A stretch of 64,000 nt of DNA from positions 1-64,000 of the forward strand of contig JAQRGA010000128.1 of NCBI GenBank assembly GCA_029237695.1, given 5' to 3'. Source of the DNA: Conchocele bisecta. Taxonomy: Eukaryota; Mollusca; Bivalvia; Lucinida; Thyasiridae. Positions 56,470 to 64,000 of the stretch are shown here, one piece after another. The translations under genes were made by a program, and so were the position numbers. The notes beneath the pieces were generated by a model that did no database searches, was not told the DNA's origin, and worked only from the letters and a program-made list of their open reading frames with translations. Within the stretch, counting starts at the first letter, position 1; the number at the start of each line of letters is the position of its first letter.

Positions 56470-57515
56470 ACAAGAGTTGTCAGAAGACAACGAAGCTCGC
56501 CTGTTGGCAGCCTTCACTCAAAGTTGCACAGTTGCATAAAAAACATGAATATTATATAACTCGACCTTGGGTTAAGGGGTGTGCGGTGGACCTTGACATT
56601 GGGGTCAGTGGTGCAAGGTGGGTCGTGGGTTTGCTATAGCATAATATAGTGCATGTTTGAAATATCAATGCGCTCCCTGAAAACAGAAGTAAAACAAAAT
56701 GTAACCCAACGTTAAGTTTATGAACGCACTACGTTGGTGATTTTCTACAGCATGATAGCTATTCACGTGAGGAATGCATGTATGAATGTGCTAAATTTGT
56801 GACCTTGACCTTGGGGAAAGGGGTGGGGGGTGTGGGTCATGGATTTGCTGTAGCACAATAGAGGATCATCAGATGAATGCATGTATGACGTATCAAGCGT
56901 TCCCTGTAAAGAAACAGAAGTTATAAAAAATACATTTACTCCAACGTTAAGTTTATGATGTTGATCTTGGGGAAAGGGGTGGGGGTGGGTCATGGATTTG
57001 ACGTAGCACAATAGACGATCATCAGATGAATGCATGTATGACATATCAAAGCGTTCGCTGTAAAGAAACAGAAGTTACACAACATTTACCCCAACGTTAA
57101 GTTTATGAACATGCTAAGTTTGTGACCTTGACCTTGGGGTAAAGGTTGGGTGGTGGGTTGTGGATTTGCTACAGCATGATAGAGGGTCATCTTAGGAATG
57201 CATGTATGAAATATCAAGACGTTCCATGAAAGGTAACCGATGTTATAAGACATGTAACCCAACGTTAAGTTTATGAATGTGCTAAGTTTGTGACCTTGAC
57301 CTTGGGGTAAGGGTTGGGTGGTGGGTCATGGATTTGTTACAGCATGATAGAGAGTCATCTGAGGAATGCATGTATGAAATAACAAGGTGTTCCATGAAAA
57401 GAAACAGAAGTTATAAGACATTTACCCCAACATTAAGTTTGTGGACTCCGCCGACGCCGCTGACGCCGGGAGTATGTTTTAAGCTCTTCTGCACTTCGTA
57501 CAGGCGAGCTAAAAA
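56470..57515 (+). mobile_element. Bivalve repeat 'acaagagttgtc...caggcgagctaaaaa' with internal tandem repeats
   Basis: Starts 'acaagagttgtcagaagaca', with 'gaagctcgcctg' just inside, and ends 'gacgccgctgacgccggg' then 'caggcgagctaaaaa'. The two 'gctcgcctg'/'caggcgagc' words are inverted. The interior is about six ~140-bp imperfect direct repeats, each with 'aacgttaagtttatga', 'gtgaccttgaccttggggt' and 'gaatgcatgtatga'. Non-coding. Frames such as 56763-57044 are repeat artefacts. Confidence 0.82.
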
Positions 57516-57672
57516 TGAACAGAATACCAGGATGCAATTAGTTGTTTATTTAGCACATTTATATTACAGACTACCATAGATAGATAGTATTCCAGATAAT
57601 ACAGATACAATTCTGAGTGAATGACCGCATCTCTAACAGGCAGTCAGTCTGGCTGGCTGCTTTACAATTCAA

Positions 57673-57909
57673 GGGGCCGTTTCACTAAACTGTGTATGAC
57701 TAAAATGTTTGTAAGTGCAAAAGTATGATAGTCTGTAAATTTCAAATTAACAATGTGTTCTTGTATTAAAACAATTATTGAATTTACATTATTGAGCATA
57801 GGCTGCAGCCTATGCTCAATAAATGTAAATCCATCAATTAAAATTTACAGACGATCCTAAATTTGCACTTACGAAAATGTAGTTGTACGAAGTTTAGTGA
57901 AACGGCCCC
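57673..57909. mobile_element. MITE 'ggggccgtttcactaaac'
   Basis: Inverted ends (right end 'gtttagtgaaacggcccc'). The centre is a perfect 30-bp palindrome at 57791-57820 around CTGCAG, with arms continuing imperfectly. A solitary end of the same family lies at 62462-62492. Confidence 0.88.
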
Positions 57910-57955
57910 CTGTTGAGTGTCTCGTGTTACATATACCTCCAGCAAATAACGAGTA

Positions 57956-58172
57956 CAGTGGAACCTCGCTAAACCGTACACCCTGGGAGTTCTCCAGGGT
58001 GTCTGGTTTAGTGAGGTTTCACTGTAAATCATCAATTTGATTATTCCGAGCCATAGTTGTGTGCTATGCGATCACAAACGGGCATTATCACCTGAGATAA
58101 AAGGCCCAAGAAACCGATCTAACTTATCACATAATTATGTTTCTTGTTGTCCGGTTTAGAGAGGTTCCACTG
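57956..58172. mobile_element. pogo-like MITE 'cagtggaacctc'
   Basis: Outer ends CAGTGGAACCTC / GAGGTTCCACTG with TA on both sides. A third copy of the terminus at 58012-58024 makes an inner 69-bp palindrome (57956-58024), also TA-flanked. The element is thus a nested or internally duplicated form. Confidence 0.85.
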
Positions 58173-58268
58173 TACAGGCATTGCTAGGGCAGAGGCACAT
58201 GGATATGATGTTCAGATTGTTAGATTCGCAATAACATTCAGAATGCCGAGCTCATCACATTGGTTTAG

Positions 58269-58471
58269 CCCTTAGAATGCGAGAAACAAATTGTCGTCTG
58301 CTGTTATTTTATAGTTTGTCTTTTTCTCTCTCAATAAAACATGGTTTAACAGCACTTAGAATCATTCCCAATGGAAATGATTCTAAGTGCTGTTAAACCA
58401 TGTTTTTATGAAGAAAAGTGGAAAATAATGAAACAACAGCAGACGACACATTTAACTCGGCATTGTATGGG
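58269..58471. mobile_element. piggyBac-like MITE, copy 1
   Basis: CCCTTAGAATG at the left, CATTGTATGGG at the right, with TTAG/TTAA flanks. The centre is a long hairpin of 'aaacatggtttaacagcact'. Same layout as 61584-61811. Confidence 0.78.
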
Positions 58472-58489
58472 TTAAAAATGCTAACCTAC

Positions 58490-59335
58490 TGTCTGTTCCA
58501 GGTTTTTCTGCAGACAAACTTTTTGCTATTAAACACATTAAATCTAAAACATATTTAGAAGTAAGTACTTTTTCATCAATAGCAAAAAAGTCACCCCTCC
58601 CCAAAAAAAATGGTTTGATGAAATTCAATCAAATATTGGTTTTATTGCGAAAAAACGATTTTCCTATGGGAATTTAACATGGGAGCTAAAAATTGATTTG
58701 TTTTTAAATATTTTTTTTATTTGTGGACCGATTTTCAAAATCGAACTTTTGTTCACTACTTTGATTGTTTAATAGTGTGTGTACCATCTTAATAGGTGGA
58801 CATCTTAATAGATACTCTCAATTGCAAATGGAGAAGACCGTCAAATGCTAAATAATGTTTCTGACCCCGATTTAATATGCGAGTTTGTCACCTAATTTGA
58901 ACGGGTATTGAAGATAAATCGTCACCTTTCGATAACAGTTTTATGAAGATAGACTTCTAGGCACAGAAGGCCCTGGTTGACAGTGCAAGGTATGCAGGCC
59001 CATCTGATTAAAGGATAACAAAACGAAAACATTTGGAAATTGACTCCGAAACCTGGCGAAATAATGTAATTAAGAAAACAAGTTAGATTTTAAAAATCGG
59101 TCCACAAATACAAAAAATATTTAAAAAAAAAAAAAATGTTTAGCTCCCATTTCCCAGGAAAATCTTTTTTTCGCAATAAAATCAATATTTGATGGAATTT
59201 CATCAAATAATTGTTTTTAAGGAGGGTGACTTTTTTCTTATTGATAAAAAAGTACTTACTTTTAAAATATTTTTTCGATTTAATGTGTTTAACAGCCAAA
59301 AGTTCGTCGGCAGCAAAACGTGGAACAGACAGTAA
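58490..59335. mobile_element. Large inverted repeat (two ~255-bp arms)
   Basis: 58490-58755 and 59080-59335 are inverted copies. Matching words include 'gtgttcca'/'tggaacagac', 'aagtaagtactttttcatca' and 'gatttttaaaatc'-type text. The arms share 'gggaatttaacatgg' and 'gtggaccgattttcaaaatc' with the tail module (29790-29885). The spacer (58756-59079) holds a copy of the 'gacttctaggcac' dispersed repeat. The minus-strand frames at 59090-59516 are spurious. Confidence 0.75.
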
Positions 59336-59650
59336 GCACATGTTTGTCCGAATGTGTGTGATAGGATTGTAAAGCAGCCAAATACACAGGAGCATACACT
59401 ACAGGGGTGGTAATGATACCAATATTGCACAGCGGATACACATAACCAACACACAACAGCGTACACACATAAATAGTCGGCGAGACAAGTAATACATCAC
59501 TAATTTGAAAAGCCATCGATTAACACAAAACTGATTCTATTTAAAATGATTTGTAGAACTACGGCAACAGTTATCCCATTTCGCGTTGGATACCCATTGA
59601 CAGGTACATGTTTTTTTTCTATTTTCTTAATTTATCAATCAAAGGATATG

Positions 59651-59705
59651 TTGTTACCACTCGTTTGAACCGTCTCATCGAGACGGTTCAAATGAGTGGT
59701 GACAA
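59651..59705. repeat. 26-bp-arm hairpin
   Basis: 'accactcgtttgaaccgtct' against 'agacggttcaaatgagtggt', two mismatches in 26. Its loop 'catcg' resembles the centre of the MITE at 12286 ('cgtctcattgagacg'). Confidence 0.9.
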
Positions 59706-59857
59706 TATATACTTCTGTGCCAAAAAATAATAATATTTACAATTTTCAGTCGGAAAAAATGTGTATTATCAGCATGATAAGGGTTATTAGGACACAATGC
59801 AGAGAAAATGAACTTGGTTACATACGGCACCAGCTGTGAAAATGTACCATGAAGTTT

Positions 59858-60000
59858 GTTTGCCTGTTGGGGTTTAATGGCCTATCAACAGCTAAGGTCA
59901 TTTAAGGCCGGGTCAATGGGATTAGTACTAAATCCCATATATTACTTGTACAAATGGGGATAAAATTCCCACAATCAGAACTGAATATGTGCAACCCATG
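59858..60000 (+). repeat. Mollusc-type dispersed repeat, copy 3
   Basis: 'ggggtttaatggcctatcaa', 'cagctaaggtcatttaaggc', 'agtactaaatcccatatatt'. Confidence 0.82.
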
Positions 60001-60065
60001 AAAACCATGAACTATTCCATGTACTGTTTCAAAATCTTAAAAATAATGACAAATATTGACGATCC

Positions 60066-60372
60066 TGTAGCCTATTTCACCAACATTGGAAAGTATACTT
60101 TTCTAGCAAAGTATACTTTGAGGGAGAAATTTTAAATCTTAGGATAAATATATTAATTTTTATTATACTGAATTTATGACATTATCACAGCCTTTTTGGC
60201 TGTGATAATGCAATAAATTCAGTATAATAATTCTGTATAATTTTAATCATCAAATATATGCAGTCGTTAGTTCTATATGAAATAATGCATTTCTGGAAAA
60301 ATAAATGATTACTCCCTCAAAGTATACTTTGCTAGAAAAGTATACTTTGCGATGTTGGTGAAATAGGCTACA
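60066..60372. mobile_element. Foldback element 'tgtagcctatttcaccaaca', copy 2
   Basis: 307 bp with nearly perfect ends and the same centre hairpin ('attatcacagcc...ggctgtgataat') as 32537-32840, inverted relative to it. Confidence 0.9.
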
Positions 60373-60401
60373 GATGAACCGGCAAACAAATGACAAACAT
60401 T

Positions 60402-60450
60402 GCAGATCCAGATGAGCCGGCTCGTTACGAGCCAGCTCATCTGGATCTAC
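60402..60450. repeat. Short palindrome 'gcagatccagatgagccggc'
   Basis: Inverted around 'tcgttacga'. The arms contain the 'gatccagatgagcc' word of the MITE core. Confidence 0.85.
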
Positions 60451-60727
60451 AGCGTTTGCAAATAGTCTGTATGGTTGAATGGGATATTTGCCAGTATCCA
60501 TGTTTGTACCGTAAACTCATGTTTTGTCCACTTGCATTTAGAGTATACACAAGAAGTCTATACTACTGGCCATACTCGTGCAGTTAACCTGCAGGTATCT
60601 GTAAACTTGGTTGGCGGATCACACTCGTTCACCGACTGATCATGCTGATCCAGGTCTCGAAACTTTCAATATTAAAACAATTATTCACTTCATTTTCACA
60701 CAGAATTGTTGTCAGGATCTGGATTGA

Positions 60728-60860
60728 TTGATGTATTGCTGTTTAACGGCCTATCAACAGCTAAGGTCATTAAAGGCCGGAGCCAACGGGTTCGATCCCG
60801 TATTCAACCGTCACTTACAAGAATGCCAACGACGTACGTGAAGGCCAAGCAAGGTCTCCC
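60728..60860 (+). repeat. Mollusc-type dispersed repeat, copy 4
   Basis: 'ctgtttaacggcctatcaac', then 'gggttcgatcccgtattca' and 'acgacgtacgtgaaggcca'. Confidence 0.82.
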
Positions 60861-60947
60861 GTCGGAATGTCGGTAAGGATCAGCAGATGACAAACTTCAC
60901 ACATTCAACGGGTTAATCTGAGGTAAACATGATCAATATCTCCAATT

Positions 60948-61141
60948 GTGTGGCTGTGACTGGAGAAATGGGGCTTATGGGTTTTACGACCAGTGTAGAT
61001 CCAGATCAGCCTGTGCATCCGCAGTCTGATCAGGATCTGCACTGTTCGGCATTACATCAAGGAATCACACGTCATGCTTCTATCAAGCAATATAGATGTC
61101 ACAAATATCATAAGCCCAATTTCTCCAGTCACAGCCACATA
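60948..61141. mobile_element. MITE 'gtggctgtgactggag' family, best copy
   Basis: 194 bp. 'gtgtggctgtgactggagaa' at the left and 'ttctccagtcacagccacat' at the right are almost perfect inverted ends. The core is 'gaccagtgtagatccagatc' and 'agtctgatcaggatctgcac'. Confidence 0.92.
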
Positions 61142-61200
61142 TGATGCGCACATGCATGCTTCGACGTTACTCTCATCACGCATGTCATGTTCTCTGCAAA

Positions 61201-61416
61201 TGAGACACATCATCTGATTTTGTACCAATAATACATGTATTATGCAATATCTCGTGAAAAATATTTACAAAATTACGATATTTTCCATAAATGACGTCAA
61301 AAGTTGACAAATATTTCATAGCATTCGACGAAATTTACGGAAAATATCAGTTTCTGTAAATATATTTCTTGAAAAATTGCACATATTTTAGGTACAAAAT
61401 CACATGGCGTGTCTCA
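61201..61416. mobile_element. MITE 'tgagacacgccatgtgattt', complete copy
   Basis: Inverted ends 'tgagacacatcatctgattt' and 'aaatcacatggcgtgtctca'. Inside, 'tgacgtcaaaagttgacaaa' and 'cattcgacgaaatttacgga' repeat the layout of 31497. Confidence 0.87.
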
Positions 61417-61583
61417 ATGGGTTTGACAAAACAGTAAATCTAAGAGAGAAAAAAACAACAACAAATGAATTCATGCCATCTTATCTGGCTCAGCGACAAT
61501 CTATCTAATCAAATTTACTTTTTTATTCTAAAAAAAGCGACCTGTATCGCAATTTTTTTTGTTCCACAAAGTGTGTATTTTAA

Positions 61584-61811
61584 CCCTTAGACCGCTACCT
61601 AATTGTTTTGTCGTCTGTTGTTTATTTTCTATTTTCCATTTTTATCATCAAAAACATGCTTTGACAGCACTTTAGAATAATTTACATGCTTTCACAGCAC
61701 TTTCCATTGTAAATGATTCTGAAGTGCTGTCAAAACATGTTTTTATTGAGAAATAACGCAAATTTTAAAAGCAACAGCAGACAACAATTTTTGTGTGTAT
61801 CGGTCTAAGGG
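61584..61811. mobile_element. piggyBac-like MITE, copy 2
   Basis: 228 bp with CCCTTAGACCG / CGGTCTAAGGG ends and TTAA on each side (61580-61583, 61812-61815), the piggyBac signature. Interior hairpin of 'acatgctttgacagcacttt'. Confidence 0.9.
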
Positions 61812-62109
61812 TTAAACTGGATTTTTTTGTTGCATAAACAACTGACATAGGAAGGAATCGGTACGGACAATGATTTACACATGTATAATCTATAGCACTG
61901 TTGTTTCCTGTGCCATGCATACTGTACAAATAAATAGCATGTGTACAAGTTTGGTTACAGCCTCTACATGGCATACCTCACACGTGATAGGTCAACAAAA
62001 CCTGTAATATATAAGTAACAAAACTGTATTCATTAACAGAGCATCCCAGAACAACAGGCAAATCATTCGGTGGACATACTAACTGGGAAGTCAGTAACTC
62101 GGTTGTAGA

Positions 62110-62145
62110 TTTGTTTGTTTATTTATTAGTGTTTAATGGCCAATG
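62110..62145 (+). repeat. Mollusc-type dispersed repeat fragment
   Basis: 'gtttatttattagtgtttaa' + 'tggcc', then homology ends. Confidence 0.6.
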
Positions 62146-62184
62146 AGTGTGTTTCAATGACTCAATGGCGAACATACATACTCT

Positions 62185-62428
62185 GATCAGATCAACCGAA
62201 TGTCATTTAATACGTTTACAAGATTAACAATATTTTTTTCATAAATAAAGTCAAAAGTTGACAACATATTCAGATTACATGCGGAATATAATTAATTAAC
62301 ACTTCCGCATGTACTCGGAAAATTTAGTCAACTTTTGACCACTTTATGGACAATATTGTAAATTTTGTAAACATATTTCATGAAATTACACAGATGTCCG
62401 AAGGTACAACATCACATGACGTGTCTCA
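62185..62428. mobile_element. MITE 'tgagacacgccatgtgattt', diverged copy
   Basis: The right end 'catcacatgacgtgtctca' is clear, the left end is lost. The inner 'gtcaaaagttgacaacat' and 'agtcaacttttgaccact' are inverted around 'acatgcgg'/'ccgcatgt'. Confidence 0.72.
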
Positions 62429-62870
62429 AATTTATACAAATCTTCATACACACATTGTTATCGTACAAAGTTTAGTGAAACGGGCCCGTTTTTTATCCTT
62501 CTGTTGACGATATGAAGAACAGGGTCCGCACTGGTCACACACATTTTACAGGCATTTTCATCAGCTGGTGTGATCAGCCCATGTACGATTTATTGCGCAA
62601 CAGCAGGAGTTATGACTGTGTGATCTGCGAAACCGTTAGGGTCGACACTGATCATCAAAATGTGAGTGAAATGTTACAAATGCTGATTGACCAGTAAAAG
62701 CATCGGCCACACAAATTTAGCAGGTTCATCTCATCAGAATGTACTACAGACCGAGTGAAGAATGTTTGAATAAATTGTCTAGGGTGCTTCTATTAGATTA
62801 CAGGCCGTCAAGTGAGGGATTGGTCCAAACAAATAGGAAAATAGGAATTCAGACGGTGAAAAAATAGGAG
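62429..62870. other. No gene recognised
   Basis: Includes a lone end of the 'gggccgtttcactaaac' MITE (62462-62492) and satellite-core-like words ('gtcgacactgatcatcaaa'). The 61-codon frame at 62512 has no domain. Confidence 0.4.
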
Positions 62871-62879
62871 TGAGTGAGT

Positions 62880-63345
62880 GAGTGAATAGGGTTTAACGTC
62901 CGCTTTTCTGACATAGAGGTACAAGCCTCAGGGAGTCTACACGCAGACGGGTCAACGGGGTCGAGTCCCGTATCCACCTGTCCGAGGGGGGTAAATCCCA
63001 ACTTCAGAACTCAATATTTACAATCAAAATATATATTCAGTCCTGAAATTAGAACAACCTGATCTGGTGCCAGGCCCTCGCCACACCAGCATCATTTATC
63101 CCATCCCTAAAAGTAATAGGATTAGCGCTAATCTTACTTTTATATATGGGGCATAGCCTGACTCAACTCTCACATACAAGAAAGCCAAAAATGTACATGA
63201 GGGCAAAATCCAGTATAGTGGGTTCCGGAAAGTATGAACCCAATCGTTAAGCCAGTTTAGTCGCCTTTTACGACAAGCAATGGCTACTGCAGCACTATTC
63301 TCAGGATCAGTTGATCCCGCCCCGGTGCCTGCACAGGGCTGAAAA
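62880..63345 (+). repeat. Mollusc-type dispersed repeat, longest copy
   Basis: Runs from 'gggtttaacgtccgcttttc' through 'gggtcgagtcccgtatcca' to 'agtcgccttttacgacaagc' and 'ccccggtgcctgcacaggg'. It therefore preserves the right-hand half ('agtcgcc…tacgac…') that the other copies here lack. I know this word pair as a widespread molluscan interspersed repeat. The minus frame at 63096 is spurious. Confidence 0.85.
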
Positions 63346-64000
63346 AATAGGAATAAAATAGGAAAATATAGTCTAACATAAGAATAAAATGTTATTTTAA
63401 GATTTCTTCCAAACACATTTTATGGCCAACCTGACCTTTTAATATTTTTATTAATAATTTGTGTTGTATTGCTCAAAGACTATAACTTTTAAGCTATTAA
63501 TTGCTTCAAGATCCAAAAACTATATTAATGAAAGTAATGTACATATATGTTGGCCGCGTTACCTTCAGCCAACCCAATCCACCCTTGTCTTTGTTATGTT
63601 TTGAAAATAATATTAATATATATATATATATTATTGATGAGCATGCTGGATGTGGTGTTGTATTAATACAGAAACAATAAGCAATTTTAATATTTATTGT
63701 TTGCCCTAGTTTCTCGACCAATGAAAGAATAGCATTATGTCTCAATTAATCACATGCGACTCTTTCTCCAATATCCACTAAATTTACTCATTAAATTTTC
63801 CAATCTGTAGACAGTTATATTTAGATCCAGACGTCACGGCTTGTTGTCAGAAATGCACACAGCATGCATCCTGTTGTGACGTATACATGTGTGCTGCGGT
63901 GTCAACCGACCAATAACGTAGCAGTATCCTAAGTCGAAAGCGCGAATGGGTGAGACTTGCAGTTATAATTTTTAATAAACTAATTTCTTGCATGCTACAG
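63346..64000. other. No gene recognised
   Basis: A/T-rich with a short (AT)n run near 63615-63632. No repeat partner found. Confidence 0.5.

Noticed and set aside
56763..57044. Minus-strand frame with repeated 'YMHSSDD'
   Set aside because: It comes from the ~140-bp direct repeats of the element at 56470-57515.
59090..59516. Overlapping minus-strand frames
   Set aside because: They translate one arm of the 58490-59335 inverted repeat and flanking A/T-rich sequence.
60780..60805. tRNA T-arm-like 'gggttcgatcccgt'
   Set aside because: It is part of the dispersed 'gtttaacggcctatc' repeat and recurs at 56308 and, diverged, at 62965. No other tRNA parts.

Overview
The window looks like intergenic DNA from a bivalve mollusc, most likely a heterodont (venerid-like) clam. 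This is inferred from AT-rich sequence packed with dispersed repeats that I recognise as typical of bivalve genomes: the head 'acaagagggccatgatggcc', the 'gtttaacggcctatcaacagc' family, and the 'gatcaggatctacactgttcg' family. I found no convincing host protein-coding gene, tRNA or rRNA. All recognisable coding sequence belongs to mobile elements, and every copy is damaged.

Region 1 (about 2.2-30 kb) is a layered repeat complex. Its base is a satellite with two subfamilies, a ~103-bp A type (3317-4171) and a 96-97-bp B type (7207-7575, 8588-9455, 13540-13660 plus 20264-20522, 27727-28330). These arrays sit between recurring flanking modules and carry a 1.1-1.6 kb tail, so satellite plus flanks behaves as one composite repeat unit. 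The tail occurs once in each orientation (6106-7206 and 28331-29985), framing ~21 kb of sequence. Later insertions can be ordered. A BEL/Pao LTR retrotransposon (13661-20268, minus strand) split a B-type array with a 5-bp target duplication. A Ty3/gypsy (Mag-like) element (22045-27131, plus strand) has two identical 119-bp LTRs. A 359-bp pogo-like MITE, a 504-bp TA-duplicating MITE and tRNA-derived SINEs also landed here. The BEL/Pao copy carries an extra open frame between pol and its 3' LTR that encodes a C2H2 zinc finger and an acidic, serine-rich repeat tail.

Region 2 (about 30-45 kb) is a mosaic of foldback/MITE elements, including a 1.63-kb mutator-like foldback with long arms built of a ~33-bp minisatellite and a 9-bp target duplication (37774-39407). 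It also holds a C-terminal fragment of a LINE reverse transcriptase ORF (33566-33832) and a foldback full of 'ACAAAATTCAATTCTGTGTC' minisatellite (41966-43088).

Region 3 (about 45-50.6 kb) holds a decayed LINE: ORF1 with zinc knuckles, then the first codons of the ORF2 endonuclease, truncated at an array of AGATATCT palindromes.

Region 4 (about 50.6-64 kb) contains a decayed tyrosine recombinase (53850-54665) of the kind carried by DIRS/Crypton-type elements, a 74-bp direct repeat just downstream, and a dense run of small inverted-repeat elements (piggyBac-like, pogo-like and others) mixed with mollusc-type dispersed repeats.

The elements share modules. A ~44-bp core of the satellite monomer aligns without gaps to the core of an unrelated-looking dispersed MITE, which suggests one old module has been amplified both in tandem and as a transposable element.
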